NCBI RefSeq assembly: GCF_028622115.1
Contig: NZ_CP097263.1
Span: 6,262,001-6,326,000 of the forward strand
Reading direction: 5' to 3'
From: Kutzneria chonburiensis
GTDB lineage: Bacteria; Actinomycetota; Actinomycetes; Mycobacteriales; Pseudonocardiaceae
DNA: 64,000 nucleotides
A model generated the notes under the pieces. It was given only the letters and a program-made list of their open reading frames with translations, ran no database searches and was not told the origin of the DNA. The translations under genes and the position numbers were made by a program. Numbering within the stretch: the stretch's first letter is position 1; each line of letters begins with the position of its first letter. This document shows positions 1 to 8,521 of the stretch, one piece after another.

Positions 1-151
1 GGAGGCGGTCTGGGAGCACGACTACCTCGGCGACTCCCGCCTGGTCGACGCGTGCGTGCAGCGGCTGCGGTCCAAGATCGAGGACAACGCCGCCGAGCCG
101 CTCTACGTGCAGACCGTGCGCGGCTTCGGCTACCGGTTCGGCCCGGTATGA
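1..151 (+). CDS. Two-component response regulator, C-terminal fragment (OmpR/PhoB winged helix)
   Basis: Only the end of the gene lies in the window, read from base 2 to the TGA at 149-151. The visible part is the recognition helix and wing of an OmpR/PhoB DNA-binding domain, with RLVDACVQRLRSKIE followed by the family signature TVRGFGYRF. The receiver domain lies upstream of the window. Its stop overlaps the ATG of the next gene (ATGA), so it is translationally coupled to the histidine kinase and is that kinase's cognate regulator. The family call is firm; the signal and target genes cannot be told from this fragment. Confidence 0.9.
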   Translation, partial: EAVWEHDYLGDSRLVDACVQRLRSKIEDNAAEPLYVQTVRGFGYRFGPV

Positions 152-1593
152 GCCGGCTGCGGCGGTTCCTCGGGGTGGCGTGGGGCCTGCGCCCGCGCCT
201 GGTCGTCGCGTTCGTGCTGATCGCCGCGATCAGTGCGGCGGCGGCATCGGGCGCGATCTACGTGGCAGCGCGGCGCACCATCGAGACCGACGCCACCAAC
301 TCCGTGGTGCTGCCGCTGATCGACCGGGTGAAGAGCTACGCGCACCAGAAGCTGCCGCCGAACCAGGACACCCTCAACAACATCGCCTCCTACGCCGGTG
401 CCACGTCCATCGCCCTCTACCAGGACATGAAGTCCAAGGGCAGCCTGTTCGACCTGGCCACGATCACGCCCGAGATGCACGAAGCCATGCGCACCAGCGG
501 CAACGTCGTCTGGCAGCGCATCAACTACAAGGGCACGCCGGCGATGGTCATCGGCATCCCGATCCTGGCGTACCAGACCGACGAGACCTGGAAGCCCTCC
601 GGGCTCGAGGTCTACACCATCACCTACATGGGGGAACAGGAGACGGCGGTACAGGAGCTGGCCCAGAACGCCTGGCAGTTCGGCTCGCTGGCCGCGCTGT
701 TCGCGGTGATCGTCGCGTTGGTCGCGGCCCGCGGCGTGCTCAGGCCGGTGCGCCAGCTCGGGCTGACCGCCCGTCAGCTCGGCGAGGGCGACCTGTCGGC
801 CCGGCTGACCGTGCGCGGCAACGACGAGATGGCCGAACTGGCTCGCACGTTCAACAACACCGCCGCCGCGCTGGAGCAGCACGTCGGCCAGCTGCGGCGG
901 ATGGAGGCCGACGCGCGGCGGTTCGTCGCCGACGTGTCGCACGAGCTGCGCACCCCGCTGGCCGCGATGACCGCCGTCACCGACGTGCTCGACGAGGAGG
1001 CCCCGCAGCTCGGTGACGACGCCGGGCAGGCGGCCCGGCTGGTCAGCCAGGAGACCCGCAAGCTGACCCGGCTGGTCGAGGACCTGATGGAGGTCTCCCG
1101 GTTCGACGCCGGCGCGGCCAAGCTGGCGTTGGACGACGTCGACGTGGCCAACGCGATCGGCGCCACGCTGCGGGTGCGGGGCTGGCTGGGCCGCGTCGAG
1201 GCCGAGCTGCCCGGCGGCATCATCGCCCGGCTCGACCCACGGCGACTGGACGTGATCGTGGCCAACCTGGTCGGCAACGCGCTCAAGCACGGCGCGCCGC
1301 CGGTGCGGCTGCGGCTGTGGGCCGACCACAACTGGGTCGAGCTGTGGGTCATGGACAACGGCCCTGGTCTGGCCCCCGAGGTGCTGCCGCACGTGTTCGA
1401 CCGGTTCTACAAGGCCGACTTCGCCCGGGCCCGGTCCGAGGGCAGCGGCCTCGGCCTGGCCATCGCCTGGGAGAACGCGCGACTGCACAGCACCGGCCAC
1501 CTCCATGGCAGCCTGGAGGCAGCCAATCGTCCGGAAGGAGGCGCGGTGTTCACCCTCCGTCTGCCCCGAGTGATGGATGAGGGACCGGCGTGA
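148..1593 (+). CDS. Membrane sensor histidine kinase (CseC/AfsQ2-like)
   Basis: The protein is 481 aa. Membrane segment 1 (about residues 16-40) is followed by an extracytoplasmic sensor of about 135 residues, membrane segment 2 (about 178-198), a HAMP linker, and the DHp domain with phospho-acceptor His265 in DVSHELRTP. The ATPase domain has an N-box (N377), a G1 box DNGPG (about 403) and a G2 box GSGLGLA (about 432). The ATG at 148 overlaps the regulator's stop. A longer in-frame start at 52 would lie inside the regulator and is rejected. A lipoprotein follows with a GTGA overlap, the layout of actinomycete CseABC and AfsQ systems that sense envelope stress. The ligand is unknown. Confidence 0.92.
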   Translation: MSRLRRFLGVAWGLRPRLVVAFVLIAAISAAAASGAIYVAARRTIETDATNSVVLPLIDRVKSYAHQKLPPNQDTLNNIASYAGATSIALYQDMKSKGSLFDLATITPEMHEAMRTSGNVVWQRINYKGTPAMVIGIPILAYQTDETWKPSGLEVYTITYMGEQETAVQELAQNAWQFGSLAALFAVIVALVAARGVLRPVRQLGLTARQLGEGDLSARLTVRGNDEMAELARTFNNTAAALEQHVGQLRRMEADARRFVADVSHELRTPLAAMTAVTDVLDEEAPQLGDDAGQAARLVSQETRKLTRLVEDLMEVSRFDAGAAKLALDDVDVANAIGATLRVRGWLGRVEAELPGGIIARLDPRRLDVIVANLVGNALKHGAPPVRLRLWADHNWVELWVMDNGPGLAPEVLPHVFDRFYKADFARARSEGSGLGLAIAWENARLHSTGHLHGSLEAANRPEGGAVFTLRLPRVMDEGPA

Positions 1594-2153
1594 CCCGCAG
1601 GAACGGCCTGCTCAGCACGGTCTCACTGATACTGACGGGTGCGATCGTCGGTCTGGTCGTGGTCGGCTGCGGCATCCGGCCGACCGCGGTGATCTACGGC
1701 CAGAGCGCGCCGAGGGGCGCGGTGACGAGCATGATCCTGTACCTGCTCGACCACGGAAAACTGCACGCCGTGGCCCGGCCGCTGCCGGCACCGGTGACGA
1801 TCGACGGACCCTCCGGGAAGATCATGCCCTTCGTCCCCGCCGAATCCCAGGCGCTCGACGCGCTGCTGAAGGGGCCGAGCGCCACCGAGGTCGCGGGTGG
1901 CCTGACCAGCGACATTCCGTCCGGCGCGTTCGGCAGCGTGGAACGCGGCTTCGACGGGCTCACCATCCCGGTGTTCATCAAGACGGACCGGGGCGTGTCG
2001 TTGAGCCAGCACGCCGTCGACCAGATCGCCTGCACGGTCATCACCGCGCAGCTCACCGACGGCGCCCTCGAGACGACCAACCTGAAGGTCATGGTGTACG
2101 ACAGCGGCGACCAGCAGCGGACGCCCCAGAACTGCCCGGTGAGCACCCCGTAG
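1590..2153 (+). CDS. Lipoprotein of the two-component locus (GerMN/CseA-like)
   Basis: This 187-aa protein has a signal peptide with a lipobox (LVVVGC), which makes Cys27 the predicted lipidated residue after cleavage. The mature part looks like the GerMN/sporulation-type lipoproteins found beside actinobacterial kinases, with the typical 'LDALLKGPSATE' and later 'GSVERGFDGLTIPVFIK' stretches. Its GTG start overlaps the kinase stop (GTGA), so the three genes form one unit. It probably modulates the kinase from the outer face of the membrane; that role is inferred from the CseA/AfsQ context. Confidence 0.8.
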   Translation: MTRRNGLLSTVSLILTGAIVGLVVVGCGIRPTAVIYGQSAPRGAVTSMILYLLDHGKLHAVARPLPAPVTIDGPSGKIMPFVPAESQALDALLKGPSATEVAGGLTSDIPSGAFGSVERGFDGLTIPVFIKTDRGVSLSQHAVDQIACTVITAQLTDGALETTNLKVMVYDSGDQQRTPQNCPVSTP

Positions 2154-2166
2154 CCTGGGGGCCGTG
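2152..2166 (+). promoter_or_regulatory. -10 element of a probable leaderless TetR transcript
   Basis: TAGCCT at 2152-2157 ends 6 nt before the GTG start at 2164. This is the usual geometry of actinobacterial leaderless mRNAs. It overlaps the stop codon of the lipoprotein gene, so the TetR gene can have its own promoter. No clear -35 box was seen. Confidence 0.5.
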
Positions 2167-2781
2167 CCGAAAATCACCGGCAGGTCGTTGGGCGAGCACC
2201 GGGAGCGGACCCGGGAACGGATCTTCGCGGCCCTGTCGACACTGATGTACCAGCGCGGCTTCGACGCGATCTCGCTCGCCGACATCGCGGCCGCGGCCGG
2301 TGTCGGGCGCACGGCGATGTACAACTACTTCGCCGACAAGGAATCGCTGCTGCTGGCGTACGCCGAACACGTCACCGAGCAGTACATGGCCGAGCTGATC
2401 GCGGCGCTGGCCGAGGTCCGCGATCCCGTCGACGGCCTGGCCACCTATGTGCGCAGCCAGCTGCGGCACGTGGCCCGCAACCACCTGCCGCCCGGCACCG
2501 CGCTGCGGTCGCTGATGTCCGAGCAGACCTACCGGCACATGGTCGAGCACGTCAGCGCGTTGGAACTGGTCCTGCGCGGCATCCTGGCCGCCGGCATCCG
2601 CGAGGGGCTGCTGCCCGCGGACGACGTCGACACCCTGGTCGGGCTGGTCACCGCGTGCATCAGCGGCCGGACCGTCGCCGAGCTGTCCGGGGCCGAGCTG
2701 GACCACGCCGTCGAGTCCACCGTGCGCTTCGTGCTACGCGGAGTGGGCGCTTTTTATGACGACCTGTCGTCACAATCTTGA
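2164..2781 (+). CDS. TetR/AcrR-family transcriptional regulator
   Basis: This 205-aa protein has a classic N-terminal TetR helix-turn-helix at about residues 15-60 (ISLADIAAAAGVGRTAMYNYF) and an all-helical ligand-binding C-terminus. It starts with GTG right after a -10-like TAGCCT. The heme oxygenase gene begins 32 bp downstream on the same strand, so the two probably form one transcript. The regulator may respond to heme or heme-derived stress, but this rests only on the neighbour. Confidence 0.85.
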   Translation: MPKITGRSLGEHRERTRERIFAALSTLMYQRGFDAISLADIAAAAGVGRTAMYNYFADKESLLLAYAEHVTEQYMAELIAALAEVRDPVDGLATYVRSQLRHVARNHLPPGTALRSLMSEQTYRHMVEHVSALELVLRGILAAGIREGLLPADDVDTLVGLVTACISGRTVAELSGAELDHAVESTVRFVLRGVGAFYDDLSSQS

Positions 2782-2813
2782 CGACGCCGCGTCGGTAACA
2801 CCACACTCGGAGC

Positions 2814-3464
2814 GTGACCTTCTCCGCGACGCTCCGGACCGAGACCATGGCCGACCACCAGGTGGCCAACGGCGCCGAATTCGTGCGCGTGTTGTTCGAC
2901 CAGCGGCTCAGCCTCGCCGGCTTCGCCGCGCTCGTGGCCCAGCACTACTTCATCTACCGGGTGTTGGAAGAGGCCTCCGACGCCATGGCCGACGACCCCG
3001 TCGCGGGTCCGTTCGCCAGTCCCGAGCTGCGTCGGGTCCCCGCACTCGAGCAGGACCTGGCCCACCTCTACGGGCCCGAGTGGGCGTCGATCATCGAGCC
3101 CGGCCCCGCCACCACCGCCTACACCGACCGACTGCGCGAGGTCGCTTTCACCTGGCCCGGCGGCTTCGTCGCCCACCACTACACCCGCTACCTCGGCGAC
3201 ATCTCCGGCGGCCAGGCCGTCGGCGCCATCACCGAGCGCCAGCACGGTCTTGAGGACCACGCCGGCACCCGGTTCTACGTCTTCGACCGCATCCCCGACC
3301 GCAAGGCCTTCAAGGCCCGCTACCACGAGCTGCTCAACACCGCGCCGTGGGACGAGGCCGAGCGGGCCCGGATCATCGAGGAGTCCCGCATCGCCTACCG
3401 CCACAACTCGGCCGTCTTCACCGACCTGGAGCGGCACCTGCCGCAGTACCTGATCGCGTCCTGA
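2814..3464 (+). CDS. Heme oxygenase (biliverdin-producing)
   Basis: The 216-aa length matches bacterial HmuO/HO-1 enzymes, which open heme to biliverdin, CO and Fe2+. Aligning by eye to HmuO places His15 (in MADHQ) at the proximal heme ligand. The distal helix carries the diagnostic YLGDISGGQ at about residues 123-131, and 'GFVAHHYTRYLGD' is also family-typical. The E of the usual HxxAE motif is replaced here (HQVANG). The GTG start follows a weak purine-rich stretch. It is co-directional with the upstream TetR and probably serves iron recovery from heme. Confidence 0.92.
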   Translation: MTFSATLRTETMADHQVANGAEFVRVLFDQRLSLAGFAALVAQHYFIYRVLEEASDAMADDPVAGPFASPELRRVPALEQDLAHLYGPEWASIIEPGPATTAYTDRLREVAFTWPGGFVAHHYTRYLGDISGGQAVGAITERQHGLEDHAGTRFYVFDRIPDRKAFKARYHELLNTAPWDEAERARIIEESRIAYRHNSAVFTDLERHLPQYLIAS

Positions 3465-3469
3465 CGCTT

Positions 3470-3512
3470 GGAAGGGGCCTTCCTGCACTCGGAGTGCAGG
3501 AAGGCCCCTTCC
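3470..3512. terminator. Perfect 21-bp-arm palindrome, copy 1 of a repeated bidirectional terminator
   Basis: The arms at 3470-3490 and 3492-3512 are exact reverse complements around one central base. The core is CCTTCCTGCACTC / GAGTGCAGGAAGG. It sits between the convergent heme oxygenase and acyltransferase genes. Closely related palindromes with the same centre occur at 22081-22125 and 48912-48964. Confidence 0.85.
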
Positions 3513-3540
3513 TAACGTTCAGGTAATGGGCCGTGTTACC

Positions 3541-4254
3541 TCAGGCGGCTTTTGGGTGGGGGCGGTAGCTGTCCACGTATTCCTGGCCGGTCAGCTCCAG
3601 GATGGCGTACATGATCTCGTCGGTGACGGCGCGGTGGATCATGGTGGACTCGGCCATGCCCTCGTAGCGGGAGAAGTCGAGCGGCTTGCCGAAGCGGACG
3701 GTCATCGGGCGGATGCGCGGCATGCCCTTGCCATTCTTCTGCACCTTGTCGGTGCCGATGAGGCCGACGGGGACCACGGGGGCGCCGGTGGCCAGGGCGA
3801 TGCGGGCGACGCCGGCGTGACCACGGTAGAGGCGGCCGTCGAGGGAGCGGGTGCCCTCGGGGTAGATGGCGAAGGCGCCGCCGTTGTTGAGCACCTCCTC
3901 GGCGGTGTCGAGGGCGGCCCGAGCGGCGCGGCCGCTGCCGCGCTGCACGGGGATGTGGCCGAGGCCGCCGAAGAAGCCGCGCATCAGCGCGCCCTTCACG
4001 CCCTTGCCCTCGAAGTACTCGGCCTTGGCGAGGAAGTTCACCCGACGGGGTACCACCATCGGGATGACGATGCTGTCCACGAAGGCCAGGTGGTTGCTCG
4101 CAAGCATCACCGGACCGGTGGTCGGGATGTTCTCCAGACCCTCGACCGTCGGCCGGTACACGGCCTGACCCAGCCGACCCGCAACCCGTTTCATGAACCA
4201 GTACAGCAAAACACGACCTCCGCGCCGCCCACGATGCCGCATGGATTTTGTCAT
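3541..4254 (-). CDS. 1-acyl-sn-glycerol-3-phosphate acyltransferase (PlsC family)
   Basis: The protein has the four acyltransferase blocks: NHLAFVD (HX4D catalytic pair), the GHIPVQRGSG region, YPEGTRS (block III) and VVPVGL (block IV). It transfers an acyl chain to lysophosphatidic acid or a related lipid at the membrane. An N-terminal hydrophobic stretch (VLLYWFMK) fits membrane association. The start is uncertain: an in-frame GTG at 4299 would add 15 residues and another ATG lies at 4242; none has a clear ribosome site. The gene is divergent from the next membrane-protein gene. Confidence 0.88.
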   Translation of the reverse strand: MTKSMRHRGRRGGRVLLYWFMKRVAGRLGQAVYRPTVEGLENIPTTGPVMLASNHLAFVDSIVIPMVVPRRVNFLAKAEYFEGKGVKGALMRGFFGGLGHIPVQRGSGRAARAALDTAEEVLNNGGAFAIYPEGTRSLDGRLYRGHAGVARIALATGAPVVPVGLIGTDKVQKNGKGMPRIRPMTVRFGKPLDFSRYEGMAESTMIHRAVTDEIMYAILELTGQEYVDSYRPHPKAA

Positions 4255-4420
4255 GTTCAACGCTTGTGCAGGCACGACAGTGCCAGTGCTGTCCGTCACG
4301 GGGTACCCCAGTACCGGTTTCGGAACCCTCCGCGGGCCCAGACTTCGCGAACCGGCAACCGATCAGGCCTGTCCGGCGTAACCTTCGGCAACTACCACTT
4401 GGCGAAGGGTGGTCGGCACC

Positions 4421-5227
4421 ATGGGCCACTGGGGCAGCTGGGATCCGGGGCACGAGCGGCTGCTGTGGTTCTTCCTCGGCCTGGTCACCGCGTTCGTGCT
4501 GATCAGGATCAGCGTGCGGATGATCAGGGCGAAGGTGCGCTGGTGGCCGGGGAACCTGACATCCGGTGGCACGCACATCCACCACGTGGTGTTCGGCGTG
4601 GTGGCGATGGTGATCGGCGGCGTGATCGGCCTGGCCGCCCCGGACGACGCCGTCGACTGGCGGCTGTGCTCGGCGGGCCTTTTCGGCGTGGGCACGGCCC
4701 TCGTGCTCGACGAGTTCGCGCTCATCCTGCACCTGCGTGACGTGTACTGGACGCAGGCCGGCCGGCTGTCGGTGGACGCCGTGTTCCTGGCCGTCGGGCT
4801 GACCGGGTTGTTACTGCTCGGGGCCAAGCCGCTGGACTACGGCCTGCTGCCCGACTTCAACCTGCCGCCGCACCTGGCCAGCGGACTGATCGCGCTGATC
4901 GATCTCGGGTTCGCGGTGGTCGCCCTGCTCAAGGGCAAGATCTGGACCGGCCTGCTCGGCCTGCTGCTGCCGCCGCTGGCCGAGATCGGCGCGCTGCGGC
5001 TGGCCCGCCCGAACTCGCCGTGGGCCCGGTGGCGCTACCGGGCCGGGTCGCGCAAGCTCAGCGTGGCCATCCGGCGGGAGGCCCGCTACCGGCAGCCGCT
5101 GATCCTGCTCAAGATCCGCTTCCAGGAGTTCATCTCGGGCCGGCACGACCTGCCCGAGGAGCCGCTGGAGAACGTCGCCGAGCAGCGGGAAGAGGCTGAA
5201 AAGGCCGGCGCCCCCGCACGGGGGTGA
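4421..5227 (+). CDS. Conserved actinobacterial integral membrane protein
   Basis: This 268-aa protein has about six hydrophobic segments. A conserved-looking histidine motif GGTHIHHVVFG follows the second segment, and the basic, then acidic C-terminal tail should be cytoplasmic. I chose ATG 4421 because a GAAGGG ribosome site lies about 8 nt upstream; the in-frame GTG at 4409 adds four residues. I recognise the architecture as a common actinobacterial family of unknown function. The His cluster could bind a metal, but nothing proves it. Confidence 0.75.
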   Translation: MGHWGSWDPGHERLLWFFLGLVTAFVLIRISVRMIRAKVRWWPGNLTSGGTHIHHVVFGVVAMVIGGVIGLAAPDDAVDWRLCSAGLFGVGTALVLDEFALILHLRDVYWTQAGRLSVDAVFLAVGLTGLLLLGAKPLDYGLLPDFNLPPHLASGLIALIDLGFAVVALLKGKIWTGLLGLLLPPLAEIGALRLARPNSPWARWRYRAGSRKLSVAIRREARYRQPLILLKIRFQEFISGRHDLPEEPLENVAEQREEAEKAGAPARG

Positions 5228-5282
5228 GCGGGTGGCCCAAAAGATCGAGAAAGGCCGGCGCCCCCGCACGGGGGTGAGCGGG
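5200..5282. repeat. Tandem 50-bp-period duplication across a stop codon
   Basis: A 33-bp string beginning AAAGGCCGGCGCCCCCGCAC occurs at 5200-5232 and again at 5250-5282. The first copy contains the TGA of the upstream membrane-protein gene. The second copy forms the left part of the terminator hairpin described next. Confidence 0.9.
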
Positions 5283-5290
5283 GGCGCCGG
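5255..5290. terminator. Terminator hairpin between convergent genes
   Basis: Arms of 13 bp (5255-5267 and 5278-5290, core GGCGCCCCCGC) flank a 10-nt loop. The hairpin lies 28 bp after the stop of the membrane-protein gene. No U-tract follows, as is usual in high-GC actinomycetes. Confidence 0.8.
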
Positions 5291-5391
5291 GGTAACCCGC
5301 CATGTCGAGGGGGAGGAACACGGCGGGAGCTTGCTGGCCTCACTGTAGTACCCGGGTTCGGCCGGCCGTAACCCTTGAACTGTTGCCAATT

Positions 5392-5407
5392 GTAGTCGAC
5401 CGACTAC
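5392..5407. other. Short palindrome downstream of the acyl-CoA dehydrogenase gene
   Basis: GTAGTCGACCGACTAC has perfect 7-bp arms with a 2-nt centre. It sits 10 bp beyond the stop of the acyl-CoA dehydrogenase gene in the convergent spacer. It may be an RNA 3'-end structure or a protein-binding site; there is no further evidence for either. Confidence 0.4.
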
Positions 5408-5416
5408 CGGTGTGAT

Positions 5417-6565
5417 CTACAGGCCCAGGTCACGGGCGATCAGCATGCGCTGGACCTCGCTGGTGCCCTCGCCGATCTCCAGGATCTTGGCGTCCCGGTA
5501 GAAGCGGCCGACCGCGTACTCGTTCATGAAGCCGTAGCCGCCGAAGATCTGGGTGGCGTCGCGCGAGTTGTCCATGGCCGCGTTGGAGGAGACCAGCTTG
5601 GCGATGGACGCCTCCCGCTTGAACGGCTCGCCGCGCAGCATCTTGTCGGCGGCGTGGTGGTAGGCCAGCCGGGCGGTGTGGGCCCGTGCCTCCATGTCGG
5701 CGATCTTGAACTGGATGGCCTGGTACGTGCCGATCTTGTGGCCGAACGCCTCGCGCTCCTTGACGTAGCGCAGGCACTCGTCGACGCAGCCCTGGGCCAG
5801 TCCGACGCCGATGGCGGCGATGGCGATCCGGCCCTCGTCGAGGATGCGCAGGAACTGGGCGTAGCCGCGGCCACGCTCGCCGAGCAGGTTGGCCGCCGGC
5901 ACGCGCACGTCGCTGAACGACAGCTCGCGGGTGTCGGAGGCGTTCCAGCCGACCTTGGAGTACTTCTTCGACACGGTGAAGCCGGGTGTGCCGGACGGCA
6001 CGATGATCGTGGAGATCTCCTTGCCGCCGTCGGCCTTCTGCCCGGTGACGGCGGTCACCGTGACCGCGCGGGTGATGTCGGTGCCGGAGTTGGTGATGAA
6101 GCACTTCGACCCGTTGATCACCCAGGTGTCGCCGTCGAGCTTGGCGGTGGTGCGGGTGGCGCCGGCGTCGGAACCGCCGCCGGCCTCGGTCAGGCCGAAG
6201 CCGGCCAGCGCCTCGCCCGAGGTGAGCAGGGGCAGCCACTGCGCCTTCTGCTCGTCGGTGCCGAAGCGGTGGATCGGCATGGCGCCGAGGGACACGCCGG
6301 CCTCCAGCGTGACCGCGACCGACGAGTCGACCCGGGCCAGCTCCTCGAGGGCGAGGCAGAGCGCGAAGTAGTCGCCGCCCATGCCGCCGTGCTCCTCGGG
6401 GAACGGCAGGCCGAACAGGCCCATGCGGCCCATCTTGGCCACGATCTCGTACGGGAACTCCTCGCGCTCGTAGAAGCCGCCGATGACCGGCGCGACCTCC
6501 TCGCGGGCGAACTCCTCGACGGTCTTGCGCAGCGCCTCGTGCTCGGGGCTGATTCTGGTGTCCAT
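5417..6565 (-). CDS. Acyl-CoA dehydrogenase (isovaleryl/short-branched type, FadE19-like)
   Basis: The protein is 382 aa from the ATG at 6565, which is preceded by an AGGAG ribosome site inside the end of the carboxylase gene (4-bp gap). It has the FAD-binding middle domain (GFGLTEAGGGSDA; KCFITNSG) and the C-terminal signature EIGEGTSEVQR, where Glu366 aligns with the usual catalytic base. Soluble flavoprotein that makes an enoyl-CoA. Position behind accD1-accA1 matches the mycobacterial accD1-accA1-fadE19 leucine-degradation operon, so the substrate is probably isovaleryl-CoA or a similar branched acyl-CoA. Confidence 0.9.
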   Translation of the reverse strand: MDTRISPEHEALRKTVEEFAREEVAPVIGGFYEREEFPYEIVAKMGRMGLFGLPFPEEHGGMGGDYFALCLALEELARVDSSVAVTLEAGVSLGAMPIHRFGTDEQKAQWLPLLTSGEALAGFGLTEAGGGSDAGATRTTAKLDGDTWVINGSKCFITNSGTDITRAVTVTAVTGQKADGGKEISTIIVPSGTPGFTVSKKYSKVGWNASDTRELSFSDVRVPAANLLGERGRGYAQFLRILDEGRIAIAAIGVGLAQGCVDECLRYVKEREAFGHKIGTYQAIQFKIADMEARAHTARLAYHHAADKMLRGEPFKREASIAKLVSSNAAMDNSRDATQIFGGYGFMNEYAVGRFYRDAKILEIGEGTSEVQRMLIARDLGL

Positions 6566-6569
6566 CTCG

Positions 6570-8519
6570 TCACTCCTGTAGGGGTGCAACCACCGCGAGC
6601 TGCTGACCGAGCCGAACCTGTTGGCCCGCGTGCACCGCCAGCTCCGCGACCGCGCCATCGATGGGCGCGACGACCGTGTGTTCCATCTTCATGGCCTCGA
6701 CCACCAGCAGCGGCTGGCCGGCGCTGACCTGCTCGCCGGCGGCCACCCGCAACAGCAGCACCGTGCCGGGCATCGGACTGGTGACCGTGCCGCCGGCCGC
6801 GCCGGCCCCGCCCTTGCGGGACAGCTGCTCCGGCTCCTGGAGCGGCCAGTTGCCGATCCAGGTGAGCTCGCCGTCGGTGGCGTGCCGGTAGGACCGGGTC
6901 ACGCCCTGACTGCGGACGTACAGGCGGTCGCCGTCGCGCCAGGCGCCGGCCTTGACCGGCTCGCCTTCCCCGACAACGACTTCCGCGTCGGCCGCCCGGC
7001 CGCGCAGCCGGACCTTGGCCGGCTCGTCGCCCGGCGCGCCGATCAGCCACGTGGTCCAGGCCGGCTGGCCGATCCGCCAGCCGCCGGGAATGTCCCACGG
7101 GTCGACGATGTCCGCCCGCGGCTCCAGCTCCAGCGCCCGTTCCAGGGCCGCCGCGAAGAGCACGTCCTCGGGCATGGGGTTGGCCACCAGGGCGTCGAGC
7201 TTGCGTTCCACCAGCCCGGTGTCGAGCCGGCCGGCGATCACGTCCTCGTCGCCCAGCAGGGCCCGCAGGAACGGGATGTTCGTTGTCACGCCTTGGATCG
7301 TGACGTCGCCCAGCGCCGACCGGAGCTTGCGCAGGGCTTCGTCGCGTGTGGACGCATAGGCAATGTGCTTGGCCAGCATGGGGTCGTAGTCGCTGCCGAC
7401 GACCGAGCCTTCGGAAACCCCGGAATCGACACGGATCCGGTCGGCGGGCTCGTCCAGGGTCAGCAGCGTGCCGCCGGTGGGCAGGAAGCCGTGGGCCGGG
7501 TCCTCGGCGTAGATGCGGGCCTCGACGGCGTGGCCGGTGAGCCGGATGTCGTCCTGGGTAAGGGAAAGCTTCTCCCCCGCGGCCACCCGCAGCTGCTGCT
7601 CGACCAGGTCGACGCCGGTCACGAGCTCGGTCACCGGGTGCTCGACCTGGAGCCGGGTGTTCATCTCCATGAAGAAGAACTCGTCGGGCCGGTCGGCCGA
7701 GACGATGAACTCCACGGTGCCGGCGCCGGTGTAGCCGACCGAGGCAGCGGCGTCGGCGGCCGACTTTCCCATGCGGGCACGGGTTTCTTCGTCGAGCAGC
7801 GGCGACGGGGCCTCTTCGATGATCTTCTGGTGCCGGCGCTGGAGACTGCACTCGCGCTCGCCCAGGTGCAGCACCGTGCCGTGGGCGTCGGCCAGCACCT
7901 GGATCTCGATGTGCCTGGGGTTCAGCACAAAGCGCTCGGCGAGCAGCGTGTCGTCGCCGAAGGAGTTGCGGGCCTCGCGCTTGGCCGACTCGATCGCCGC
8001 CGGCAGCTCGTCGACCGAGTGCACCAGCCGCATGCCCTTGCCGCCACCGCCGGCCGACGGCTTGAGCAGCACCGGAAAGCCGATCTCGGCGACCGCGTGC
8101 TCGATGTCGTCGCCGAAGGCGCCCGGCACCACCGGCACACCGGCCGCGGTCACGGTCTGCTTGGCCCGGATCTTGTCGCCCATGGCGTCGATCGCGGCCG
8201 GCGGCGGGCCGACGAACACCAGCCCGGCTTCGGCGCAGGCCCGGGCAAAGGCCGCATTCTCGGCCAGGAAGCCATATCCCGGGTGCACGGCCTGCGCCCC
8301 GGTCTTCAGCGCGGCGTCGATGATGCGCTCGATCGACAGGTAGCTCTCCCGCGCGGCGGCCGGCCCGATGCGCACGGCCACGTCGGCCTCGCGCACGTGC
8401 CTCGCCCCGGCGTCCGCGTCGCTGTGCACGGCCACGCTGCGAATCCCCATGCGCCGCAACGTCTGTATGACGCGGACGGCGATCTCGCCGCGGTTGGCGA
8501 TCAACACGGTGTCGAACAT
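6570..8519 (-). CDS. accA1: Acyl-CoA carboxylase alpha chain (biotin carboxylase + BCCP), AccA1-like
   Basis: The protein is 649 aa. The N-terminal biotin carboxylase ([13 protein letters not shown]), the ATP-grasp with glycine-rich loop (AGGGGKGMR) and the [18 protein letters not shown] signature are followed by a C-terminal biotinyl domain with EAMKMEH, biotin on Lys611. It carboxylates biotin with ATP and bicarbonate for the beta subunit. The ATG at 8519 lies 2 nt after the beta-subunit stop, so the pair is translationally coupled. It most probably forms 3-methylcrotonyl-CoA carboxylase with the upstream gene. Alternatives are geranyl-CoA or another branched acyl-CoA. Confidence 0.93.
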   Translation of the reverse strand: MFDTVLIANRGEIAVRVIQTLRRMGIRSVAVHSDADAGARHVREADVAVRIGPAAARESYLSIERIIDAALKTGAQAVHPGYGFLAENAAFARACAEAGLVFVGPPPAAIDAMGDKIRAKQTVTAAGVPVVPGAFGDDIEHAVAEIGFPVLLKPSAGGGGKGMRLVHSVDELPAAIESAKREARNSFGDDTLLAERFVLNPRHIEIQVLADAHGTVLHLGERECSLQRRHQKIIEEAPSPLLDEETRARMGKSAADAAASVGYTGAGTVEFIVSADRPDEFFFMEMNTRLQVEHPVTELVTGVDLVEQQLRVAAGEKLSLTQDDIRLTGHAVEARIYAEDPAHGFLPTGGTLLTLDEPADRIRVDSGVSEGSVVGSDYDPMLAKHIAYASTRDEALRKLRSALGDVTIQGVTTNIPFLRALLGDEDVIAGRLDTGLVERKLDALVANPMPEDVLFAAALERALELEPRADIVDPWDIPGGWRIGQPAWTTWLIGAPGDEPAKVRLRGRAADAEVVVGEGEPVKAGAWRDGDRLYVRSQGVTRSYRHATDGELTWIGNWPLQEPEQLSRKGGAGAAGGTVTSPMPGTVLLLRVAAGEQVSAGQPLLVVEAMKMEHTVVAPIDGAVAELAVHAGQQVRLGQQLAVVAPLQE

Positions 8520-8521
8520 GA

